From NCBI GenBank assembly GCA_030527015.1, contig JAUNBR010000001.1, forward strand, positions 62,001-126,000: DNA of 64,000 bases, written 5' to 3'. The position numbers and the translations under genes are program-made. This DNA is from Planctomycetia bacterium (GTDB taxonomy: Bacteria; Planctomycetota; Planctomycetia; Pirellulales; Thermoguttaceae). Shown in pieces: positions 57,253 through 64,000 of the stretch. How positions within the stretch are numbered: position 1 is the stretch's first letter; the number at the start of each line of letters is the position of its first letter. The notes under the pieces are model-generated. The model was not told the DNA's origin and ran no database searches. It was given only the letters and a program-made list of their open reading frames with translations.

Positions 57253-58125
57253 ATGCGAAAATTATTTTTGTATGTGGTGATATTTTTAATCGTGGGAATA
57301 TTTTCTTATGATAAATTATATGCTCATGGTGCGGAATATCAGGAGTTTAAAATCTGGACTGATGTGGCACCGGGAGAAGCAGAAAATTCGTCATACCCGA
57401 CGCTTTTACTGCGTAAGCCTAAAGAGAAAAAGTCAGACGTCTGTATGGTGATATTTCCTGGCGGGGCATATATGAATTTAGCAAAAGAACACGAAGGGTA
57501 TAAAATTTCAGATTTTTTTGCCAGTAAAGGAATTACATCTGTCGTGGTTTTTTATCGGGTCCCGCGCCGAGAAGGAGTGGAGAAGCACCGAGCTGCCTGG
57601 CAAGATGCGCAGCGTGCGATAAAATTTGTGCGTTTTCATGCGAAAGAATGGGGAATTCATGAAGAAAAAATTGGGTGTATGGGATTTTCTGCTGGTGGAC
57701 ATCTGGCTCTGATGATGGCCACCACTTCTGAGACATCAGCGTATGAAGGAGAAGAAGAAGTGGATAAAATGCCGTGTCATGTGAATTTCGCGGTGCCAGT
57801 TTATCCGGCGTATGTTTTGGAGGATGGAAAGAATGGTCCGAATTCTAAAAAAGGGAATGATGCTGATCTGGTGAAGGATTTTTCTTTTGATACGAAAACT
57901 CCGCCCATGTGTCTGATTCATGGAGATGAAGATAAATATTCCGCCATGGGAAGTGTGGCGGTATATCATAAATTACGAACGATGAATATTCCTGCGGAAC
58001 TACATATTTATGCAAAAATAATGCATGGTTTTGGCAGTAAGCCGGTGGGTGAAAATGAACATGTGGGTGACTGGCTGAATCGTGTATATGCATGGATGCA
58101 GATAATTCTCCCGGATGCACGGTAA
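57253..58125 (+). CDS. Secreted alpha/beta-hydrolase (esterase/lipase-like)
   Basis: The 290-residue product has a signal peptide (cleavage near YAHG, residues 23-26). The oxyanion loop is FPGGAYMNLA (68-77), the nucleophile Ser147 in GFSAGG, the acid in HGDEDKYS (Asp225 or Asp227), and the base His258 in MHGFG. The pattern fits the BD-FAE/acetyl-xylan-esterase-like group, which removes acyl groups from plant or algal polysaccharides. It could serve the same carbohydrate use as the sulfatase. GAAGG lies directly before the ATG. Confidence 0.87.
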   Translation: MRKLFLYVVIFLIVGIFSYDKLYAHGAEYQEFKIWTDVAPGEAENSSYPTLLLRKPKEKKSDVCMVIFPGGAYMNLAKEHEGYKISDFFASKGITSVVVFYRVPRREGVEKHRAAWQDAQRAIKFVRFHAKEWGIHEEKIGCMGFSAGGHLALMMATTSETSAYEGEEEVDKMPCHVNFAVPVYPAYVLEDGKNGPNSKKGNDADLVKDFSFDTKTPPMCLIHGDEDKYSAMGSVAVYHKLRTMNIPAELHIYAKIMHGFGSKPVGENEHVGDWLNRVYAWMQIILPDAR

Positions 58126-58141
58126 AGATCCTATTTTTATA

Positions 58142-58283
58142 GCCGGTATACTATAAATTTCCGCTTTTCTGGTATTTTAGTTTCGCTGAAAATACCTGCT
58201 TTCAGAGCTGCACAAAACGGAAATTTAAAGTGGAGGCAGTATAAAAGCTGTACAAAACGGAAATTTAAAGGAAAACCTGTGTA
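58142..58283 (-). repeat. Element copy 45 plus an isolated repeated arm, upstream of xerC
   Basis: The full copy has a compensated inner stem GGTATTTT / AAAATACC. After it the last about 40 bases (ACAAAACGGAAATTTAAAG) are repeated once more. Confidence 0.86.
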
Positions 58284-58327
58284 TATAAAAAAGAATGTGA
58301 TAAAAAGGAAAGAGGGAATTTTGTTTT

Positions 58328-59230
58328 ATGGATAAAAGTATCGCTCGGTTCTTACAGTATCTTGTGGCGGAACAGAATGCGTCCGAGTTTACCATTAAAA
58401 GTTATCGGGAAGATATGACGGCACTAAAAGAATATCTTTTAGTGTCTCATCATGGAATTCTTCCTAAACCTGCGAAAATTACGCTGAATGAGTTACGTGC
58501 ATACGTATCTGCCATGAATGAGGCGGAGTATTCGTCGGCGACGATTTCTCGTCGGCTGGCTTCATTACGGAGTTTTTTTAAATTTTGTCAGCGTGAGGGA
58601 GAGGTGGAGATAAACCAGGCAAAATTTTTACGTAATCCGCACCGTTCGCGGCATTTACCTCACTTTTTAACCACAGATGATATGAAACGTCTTTTAGGTG
58701 CTCCTTCTGCAGATACCCAGTCTGGCTTACGTGACCGTGCCATTCTGGAAGTGTTATATTCGGCCGGTTTACGAGTAAGTGAACTGGTGGGTCTGAATGA
58801 TGGAGATGTGGATTATGATGAAGGTGTGCTGACGATTCGTGGAAAAGGGAAAAAAGAGCGTCTGGCACTTTTAGGTTCTTATGCGGCGGAGGCGTTAATG
58901 GACTGGGAGAAGGTGCGGAATGTCCTTCCTCAGCTAAAAAAAGGAGTGGATACACCTGTTTTCACGAATCGTTTTGGAAGCCGACTGACCACGCGCAGTG
59001 TGGGACGTATGCTGGATAAATATCTGAAAATAACGGGTCTGGATCTTCGTACGTCACCTCATACATTACGTCACAGTTTCGCGACTCATCTGCTGGACCG
59101 CGGGGCGGATATTCGCAGCGTTCAGGAATTATTGGGGCATAAAAGTCTTGAGGCCACTCAGATTTACACTCATCTTAGTACCGCTAATTTACTGACGGTT
59201 TATACAAAAGCTCATCCCCGCGCGAAATGA
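58328..59230 (+). CDS. xerC: Tyrosine recombinase XerC
   Basis: The 300-residue product is the usual Xer size. The N-terminal SAM-like DNA-binding domain covers residues 5-90. Catalytic residues are Arg149, Lys173, His245, Arg248 (HTLRHSFATHLLD), His271 and Tyr280 (IYTHLS). It most likely acts with XerD at dif to resolve chromosome dimers, rather than being a phage integrase: it is housekeeping length and far from the phage module. GAGGG lies upstream of the ATG. Confidence 0.92.
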   Translation: MDKSIARFLQYLVAEQNASEFTIKSYREDMTALKEYLLVSHHGILPKPAKITLNELRAYVSAMNEAEYSSATISRRLASLRSFFKFCQREGEVEINQAKFLRNPHRSRHLPHFLTTDDMKRLLGAPSADTQSGLRDRAILEVLYSAGLRVSELVGLNDGDVDYDEGVLTIRGKGKKERLALLGSYAAEALMDWEKVRNVLPQLKKGVDTPVFTNRFGSRLTTRSVGRMLDKYLKITGLDLRTSPHTLRHSFATHLLDRGADIRSVQELLGHKSLEATQIYTHLSTANLLTVYTKAHPRAK

Positions 59231-59315
59231 ATTTTCCAGACAGAAGAGATTTTTCTTGCTGTGCGTTTTGGAGAAATTCATGGGATTTTTGATTTCATTT
59301 TACACTGCGCCATTT

Positions 59316-59422
59316 TATACTCGGTACACTATAAATTTTCGATTCTTCGACATTTTACTTCGCTGATAATACCAGGCTTTCAGAGCCGTAAAAAACGGAA
59401 ATTTAAAGTGGAACCAGAGTGT
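59316..59422 (-). repeat. Element copy 46 between convergent xerC and rdgB
   Basis: A full copy ending two bases from the rdgB stop codon. Confidence 0.87.
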
Positions 59423-59424
59423 AA

Positions 59425-60036
59425 TTACTCAGAAAAAATGGTAACCAGATCCGGGATCAGTGCGCGTAAGGCGCGTGCACGGTGACTGATAAGGGATTTT
59501 AATTCTGGAGATAAAATCCCGAAAGGACGGTGGTATTCAATAATTTCAAAAAGCGGGTCATATCCGAAACCGTTATTTCCTTCAGGAGAAAGCAGGATTC
59601 TCCCATAACAATAAGCTTCTGATTCAGCACGAATATTTCCAGAAGGATCACTTAACGAAAAATGACAGACATATTTTGCCGTCCGTTTTTCGGGCGGTAC
59701 GTTTTTGAGATTTTCCAGCAATTTACTATTATTTTTTATATCGTTCGCACCTTCTCCGGAATATCTTGCAGAAAACACGCCGGGCTGACCGCCGAGCGCA
59801 TCCACTGCCAGTCCGCTGTCTTCCGCCAGAACCCATGTGCTCAGATGTTTTGCCTGGACACTCGCTTTTTGTCGCGCATTTTCAGAGAAAGTGCTTCCCG
59901 TTTCTGGCACTTCCAGAGCGGATGGATAATCGGCTAAATTTTGAAGCGTGATTCTCCATGGAGCGAGAATTTTTGCCACTTCCTTTTTTTTATGCTGGTT
60001 ATGTGTTCCCAGAACGAGAGTTGTGTGAATGTTCAT
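59425..60036 (-). CDS. rdgB: XTP/dITP pyrophosphatase (HAM1 family)
   Basis: The 203-residue enzyme removes non-canonical purine nucleotides from the pool. LGTHNQHKKKEV (9-20) binds the triphosphate, LAEDSGLAVDALGGQPGVFS (70-89) holds the catalytic acids, and GFGYDPLFEI with SHRARALRAL completes the site. AAGGAA precedes the ATG. Length is standard. Confidence 0.93.
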   Translation of the reverse strand: MNIHTTLVLGTHNQHKKKEVAKILAPWRITLQNLADYPSALEVPETGSTFSENARQKASVQAKHLSTWVLAEDSGLAVDALGGQPGVFSARYSGEGANDIKNNSKLLENLKNVPPEKRTAKYVCHFSLSDPSGNIRAESEAYCYGRILLSPEGNNGFGYDPLFEIIEYHRPFGILSPELKSLISHRARALRALIPDLVTIFSE

Positions 60037-60171
60037 GTGTTTCCTTTTTTACGTGTGTGAAAGGGGGCTCTGATGCGTATTAACTTTTTCTGTTTTTCGG
60101 ATTTTCATAATAAAAGTCTGTTTTTGCGGCCACATAAAATGGAATTTTAGAGTGGAACCGTTATTCTATTT

Positions 60172-60341
60172 AGATCCTGACTCTCCTTAAATTTCCCATT
60201 TTATGTGGTTCTGGATGAGGCATTTTCAGTGAAATATACTGGTTCCACTTTAAATTTCCGTTTTTTGCGGTTCTGAAAGCAGGCATTTTTAGCGAAGCAA
60301 AATGCCGGGGAAGCGGAATTTTATAGTGTATCGGGTGCATG
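60172..60341 (+). repeat. Element copy 47 with a leading extra left arm
   Basis: A left arm and hairpin half (60172-60234) run into an almost consensus full copy (60235-60341) with TACTGGTTCCACTTTAAATT. It separates pgi and rdgB; the rest of the 370-base gap is empty. Confidence 0.88.
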
Positions 60342-60406
60342 GACTATAAAATATCTCGTGTATTTTGCGGATGTTTTTTATGAAAAATAGTGTTTCTGGT
60401 AAAAAA

Positions 60407-62155
60407 CTAACAGTGTTTCCGGAACCAGGTAATTAAGGCATTCGTGGATGCATCATGTTTTAATTCTTCTGTATTTTCTCCGGTAAGCTCCGGCAGAATG
60501 CGATTCGCGAGCACTTTTCCCAGTTCCACCCCCCACTGGTCAAAACTATTAATATTCCAGATGATCCCCTGCACAAAAATTTTGTGTTCATACAGAGCGA
60601 TTAAGGAACCGAGAATTTCTGGCGTCAGTTCTTCTGCCATAATGGTATTTGTCGGATGATTTCCCTGAAACACTTTATGTGGAATCAGTTTTTCCGGCAC
60701 ACCTTCCGCGATAACTTCTGCGGCCGTTTTTCCGAAAGCCAGAGCTTCTGTCTGTGCAAAAACGTTCGCGATTAATTTAAAGTGGTGCTCTTTCAGAGGA
60801 TTCCCGATCGGGTTATGAGACCGCGCGAAAGCGATAAAATCCGCGGGAATTAACTGTGTTCCCTGATGTAAAAGCTGATAAAATGCATGCTGACCGTTCG
60901 TTCCCGGCTCTCCCCAGATGACGGGGCCTGTCTGCCAGGTGACCTGTTCTCCGCCAAGCGTTACAGATTTTCCGTTCGACTCCATATCCCCCTGCTGAAA
61001 ATAGGCCGCGAATCGATTTAGGTACTGATCATAAGGTAAAATCGCGTGACTGGAAGCACCCATGAAATTTCGGTACCAGATGCCGAGTAACGCAAGAATA
61101 ACGGGCAGATTCTTCTCTAAAGGTGCCGTGCGAAAATGTTTATCCATTTCGTGATAACCGTCGAGGAGTTTTTCAAAATTTTCTGGGCCGATGGAAATCA
61201 TCAGAGGCAGGCCGATCGCCGAGGGTAAGCTGTAACGTCCGCCGACCCAGTCCCAAAAAATAAACATATTTTCTGGATATATGCCAAATTCTGTAACTTT
61301 TTCCTGGTTCGTCGATAAGGCCACGAAATGCCGTCCGACGATTTCACGGGCAGAAATTTTCTGTGTAACATCATCTGGAGTTTCACGTGCAGTATTTTTC
61401 GTGGTGCAGGAATTTTTATCGGAAAAGTGGGTGCTGGAAATCTCATCCGCCGCATAATGCCCAAGCACCCAGCGTCTGGCGGAATGAGCGTTCGTCATGG
61501 TTTCCTGCGTGGTGAAAGTTTTACTGGCGACAATAAAAAGCGTTTCTTCCGGATTTAAATCCCGAACTGCTTCCGCAAGATGTGTTCCGTCAATATTCGA
61601 AACAAAACGTATGGTTAAATTACGGTCGGAATACGTTTTAAGGGCTTCATATGCCATGACTGGCCCCAGATCTGATCCGCCGATTCCGATATTTATAATA
61701 TTTTTAATCGGTTTTCCACTAAACCCCAGCCATTTTTGTTCGCGAATTTTTCGAGAAAAGTCATTCATTTTTGCCAGTGTGGCGTTCACCTCCGGCATGA
61801 CATCCTCTCCGTCCACGTAAATCGGTGTGTTACTTCGGTTCCGCAGCGCGACATGAAGTACCGCACGATTTTCCGTAATATTAATTTTTTCACCAGAAAA
61901 CATCTGCTCCATGATTTCAGGCACCTGTGCTTCACGTGCCAAAGCAAAAAGCTCTTTCATGACCGTTTCGTCGACTCGGTTTTTAGAGTAATCCACATGC
62001 AGACCGCATGCGTCCAGTGTCATTTTTTCTGCGCGTGTGGAATCTGTCCGGAAAAGTTCTCTGAGATGTTTTTCATTTTCCTGAAAAGTTTTTGCCAGTG
62101 CTTTTAGCGTATTCCACTGGGGTAATAAAGTCGGATTTTTAGTAATTTTTCTCAT
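60407..62155 (-). CDS. pgi: Glucose-6-phosphate isomerase
   Basis: The 582-residue enzyme interconverts glucose-6-phosphate and fructose-6-phosphate. [12 protein letters not shown] (155-166), [12 protein letters not shown] (305-316), MESNGK (catalytic Glu392), [11 protein letters not shown] (His423) and GVELGK (Lys547) are all present. It is about 30 residues longer than the common form because of a hydrophilic Ser/Thr/Asp/Lys-rich insertion at about 237-272. AAAGGA precedes the ATG. Confidence 0.95.
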   Translation of the reverse strand: MRKITKNPTLLPQWNTLKALAKTFQENEKHLRELFRTDSTRAEKMTLDACGLHVDYSKNRVDETVMKELFALAREAQVPEIMEQMFSGEKINITENRAVLHVALRNRSNTPIYVDGEDVMPEVNATLAKMNDFSRKIREQKWLGFSGKPIKNIINIGIGGSDLGPVMAYEALKTYSDRNLTIRFVSNIDGTHLAEAVRDLNPEETLFIVASKTFTTQETMTNAHSARRWVLGHYAADEISSTHFSDKNSCTTKNTARETPDDVTQKISAREIVGRHFVALSTNQEKVTEFGIYPENMFIFWDWVGGRYSLPSAIGLPLMISIGPENFEKLLDGYHEMDKHFRTAPLEKNLPVILALLGIWYRNFMGASSHAILPYDQYLNRFAAYFQQGDMESNGKSVTLGGEQVTWQTGPVIWGEPGTNGQHAFYQLLHQGTQLIPADFIAFARSHNPIGNPLKEHHFKLIANVFAQTEALAFGKTAAEVIAEGVPEKLIPHKVFQGNHPTNTIMAEELTPEILGSLIALYEHKIFVQGIIWNINSFDQWGVELGKVLANRILPELTGENTEELKHDASTNALITWFRKHC

Positions 62156-62180
62156 TTTTTATCCTTTCTTCACATGATTT

Positions 62181-62286
62181 TATATCCGATGCACTATAAA
62201 TTCTGCTTCTCCGGCATTTTTGCTTCGCTGAAAATCCCTGCTTTCAGAACCGCATAAAACGGAAATTTAAACGAGATCCCGTATAT
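62181..62286 (-). repeat. Interspersed palindromic element, copy 48
   Basis: A near-consensus copy just upstream of pgi. It begins the 937-base divergent pgi-ispE gap, which holds four element loci, a promoter and no other gene. Confidence 0.87.
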
Positions 62287-62377
62287 ATCCGAATTCACAT
62301 ATATTTTTAGTGTCTGCGATATAAATTTTAGCGTTTTCGATATTTCATGGTGCATAAAATGCCTGGCTTCCACGGTA

Positions 62378-62592
62378 TTACCCGATACACGATAATTTTC
62401 TGCTTTTCTCTGTCCGCTGACAGGCAGGTGGATATTTTTGCTTCGCTGAAAAAACCTGCCTTTATGCCCGATGCACTATAAAATTTCGTTTCCAGGGCAT
62501 TTTTTTTGCTGAAAATCCCTGCTTTAAGAGCTATAAAAAAATCCCTGCTTTCAGAGCAGCACAAAATGAAAATTTAAAGTAAAGCCAGTATG
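62378..62592 (-). repeat. Composite element, copy 49, with CTGTCCGCTGACAG insertion
   Basis: The first unit (62378-62465) carries the perfect mini-hairpin CTGTC-CGCT-GACAG (62410-62423) before its inner stem and lacks a second arm. The second unit (62463-62592) has an internal duplication of AAATCCCTGCTT. Confidence 0.78.
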
Positions 62593-62743
62593 TCAAAAAC
62601 TAAAATTTAAAAAAGTGAAACCCGCATACACAAAAAAATGCATGGTATTTTAACTATTTTATCTAAATTTTATATAATGTTTTCTTTAGTATCTATTATT
62701 TTGGAAAAAATACAATTCCCGGTATAAAAAAATTTAAAAACGC

Positions 62744-62771
62744 TTGACTTTCGGGCATCTTCGGTTAAAAT
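62744..62771 (+). promoter_or_regulatory. Sigma-70-like promoter for ispE
   Basis: TTGACT (62744-62749) and TAAAAT (62766-62771) are spaced by 16 bases. It lies 320 bases upstream of the ispE start, so both downstream elements would be in the mRNA leader. Confidence 0.5.
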
Positions 62772-62802
62772 CACAGTATGAGAGATATATTTTATCTTAA
62801 TA

Positions 62803-62909
62803 TATACTGGTTCCAATTTAAAATTTCGTTTTGTGCGGTTCTAAAAGCAGGCTTTTTCAGCGAAGCAAAAAAGCCGGTGAAGCTAAATTTTATAATGTAT
62901 CGGGTATAT
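62803..62909 (+). repeat. Interspersed palindromic element, copy 50, in the ispE leader
   Basis: Inner stem GGCTTTTT / AAAAAAGCC, compensated relative to consensus GGCATTTT / AAAATGCC. Both termini intact. Confidence 0.88.
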
Positions 62910-62910
62910 T

Positions 62911-63008
62911 ATACTGATTCTCGTTAAATTTCCGTTTTATGCGGTTCTGAAAGCGGATTTTCAGCAAAAAATGCCGTGGAAGCGAAAATTTATAGTGCAT
63001 CGGGTATA
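62911..63008 (+). repeat. Interspersed palindromic element, copy 51, in the ispE leader
   Basis: It abuts copy 50 in the same direction, sharing a TATA-containing junction. Its inner hairpin is shortened. Confidence 0.85.
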
Positions 63009-63092
63009 AAATTTTGCTTCCTAAATTATTTTTGCTTTTCGATATACTTTTTGAGTAAACACCATGAGATTTTCACCTGGAGGATCATTCAC

Positions 63093-64000
63093 GTGAATCC
63101 GAATGACCTTACGGCCTGTGCGCCGGCAAAATTAAATCTATTTTTTGAGGTTCTGCGTCGGCAAGAGTCGGGGTATCATGAAATCGAAAGTCTGGTGACA
63201 GGAATTACATTATATGATACTTTACATGTTCGTCTGCCGATAAAAAATGCGGTCTCTTCTGGAGAATATGAACAGGGAATTCATTTTGAAGTGCAGTTTC
63301 CAGAGGATTCACGATTTCAGACGTTATTTAAAGGGCATTCGATTCCCGCCGACGAGAAAAATTTAGTCGTGAAAGCGGCATATGCTTTACGAAAAATTGC
63401 TTTGAAAAAATGGTGTAAATCAGAGTCTCTTCCCTGTGCAGATATAATTTTAATGAAACGAATTCCTTCCGAGGCAGGTTTAGGTGGCGGTTCCAGTGAT
63501 GCCGCGACGACTTTAATGCTGTTAAATCGGTTATGGAACTTAAATCTTTCCCGTGAAGAGTTAATCTCCCTGGGAGCGGATTTAGGATGTGATGTACCTT
63601 TATTTTTAGGGAAACTGCCCGTAATTTGCCGTGGAAGAGGTGAGATTCTGGAAGAAGTCCCTCAGGCAGAGATGCTTCCGAAACTGAATTTCATACTATT
63701 AAAACCGCCGGTGGGGCTTTCCACCGCTCAGGTATATCAGAAATGTGTGCCAAAGGAAAAATGTCAGCAGTTAGGGCAAGAACCTCTTCCTGGTCTGGAA
63801 GAAAACCACATTTCAGCGATTATAAATGCTTGGCGGGAAAATAATTTGTTGGGAATCGCACCGCATTTTTTTAATCGGCTGCTGGTTTCCGCCAGATCCG
63901 TCAGTCCGTGGATTTCCTTAGTGGAAACTCGATTTATGGAACTTCCGGATCCCTGCCTGGCTTTTTCCATGACAGGAAGCGGCAGTGCATTTTTCGGTTT
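63093..64000 (+). CDS. ispE: 4-diphosphocytidyl-2-C-methyl-D-erythritol kinase, 3' end outside window
   Basis: It starts at GTG 63093, preceded by CTGGAGGA; the nearby ATG at 63064 is out of frame and closes. The 302 visible residues contain APAKLNLFFEV (N-terminal GHMP motif with the catalytic Lys), the ATP-binding loop IPSEAGLGGGSSDAATT, the catalytic Asp in LGCDVPLFL, and MTGSGSAFFG near the end. This ATP-dependent kinase acts mid-way in the MEP pathway; ispG, present earlier in the window, acts later. Only the last residues are missing. Confidence 0.95.
   Translation, partial: MNPNDLTACAPAKLNLFFEVLRRQESGYHEIESLVTGITLYDTLHVRLPIKNAVSSGEYEQGIHFEVQFPEDSRFQTLFKGHSIPADEKNLVVKAAYALRKIALKKWCKSESLPCADIILMKRIPSEAGLGGGSSDAATTLMLLNRLWNLNLSREELISLGADLGCDVPLFLGKLPVICRGRGEILEEVPQAEMLPKLNFILLKPPVGLSTAQVYQKCVPKEKCQQLGQEPLPGLEENHISAIINAWRENNLLGIAPHFFNRLLVSARSVSPWISLVETRFMELPDPCLAFSMTGSGSAFFG

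Noticed and set aside
58328-59230. XerC-like gene as integrase of the phage module
   Set aside because: Typical housekeeping XerC length and motifs, about 49 kb from the phage genes and without attachment-site repeats.
369-63008. Integron attC sites
   Set aside because: The elements are palindromic and of similar size, but lack GTTRRRY core ends, occur in both orientations between housekeeping operons, and no integron integrase is present.

Overview
The window looks like a chromosome segment of a low-GC member of the Planctomycetota, most likely Pirellulales-like. This is inferred from gene content, not from a marker gene: a secreted formylglycine sulfatase, a DUF1573 protein, three consecutive 1,500-1,700-residue exported proteins, an ABC export operon ending in a large TPR-like membrane protein, a short conserved-looking 71-residue protein, and an orphan mraZ. 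I saw no tRNA, rRNA, CRISPR array or transposase.

Layout. Positions 1-9789 (all minus strand) hold a phage head and packaging module in transcription order: zinc-ribbon protein, trypsin-like protease, ParB-like protein, ABC-ATPase/GNAT fusion, small terminase, large terminase, portal, prohead protease, decoration protein (cut by the window edge). No integrase, lysis or tail gene is visible. A probable small RNA gene with its own promoter and terminator follows at 9910-10120. From 10.6 to 19.2 kb are housekeeping and exported genes (M16 peptidase, YggS, MraZ, an exported Gln/Pro-rich protein, a radical SAM enzyme, a sulfatase). From 19.9 to 24.7 kb is a minus-strand ABC-2 export operon. Then come a GTG-started small gene and ispG. 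The region 28.8-33.8 kb is a complete sulfate ABC importer (sbp, cysT, cysW, cysA), with an OprO/P-type porin divergent from it. A HisN-type phosphatase, hemL and a DUF1573 protein follow. The giant-protein trio fills 41.9-57.0 kb, followed by an esterase, xerC, rdgB, pgi and the start of ispE.

The dominant unexplained structure is an intergenic repeat family: about 50 loci of a roughly 105 bp imperfect palindrome, one per 1.3 kb, in both orientations and in nearly every sizeable gap, including between the phage genes. I saw none inside a coding region. Each copy has two arms ending in TATA-containing termini, an AAATTTCCG / CGGAAATTT stem, and an inner GGCATTTT / AAAATGCC stem-loop. Inner stems keep pairing in divergent copies through compensatory changes. 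There are composite copies, isolated arms, a five-copy tandem array (19257-19765), a recently duplicated doublet (28208-28765), and copies that abut or supply translation start sites. In this text the plus orientation is the one reading TATACTGGTTCCAC at the left and CGGGTATA at the right.

The sulfate importer has an element at every gene junction, and the ispE leader carries two, so these elements are probably transcribed as RNA hairpins. The phage module has the same elements in most of its gaps, which suggests long residence and possibly domestication.
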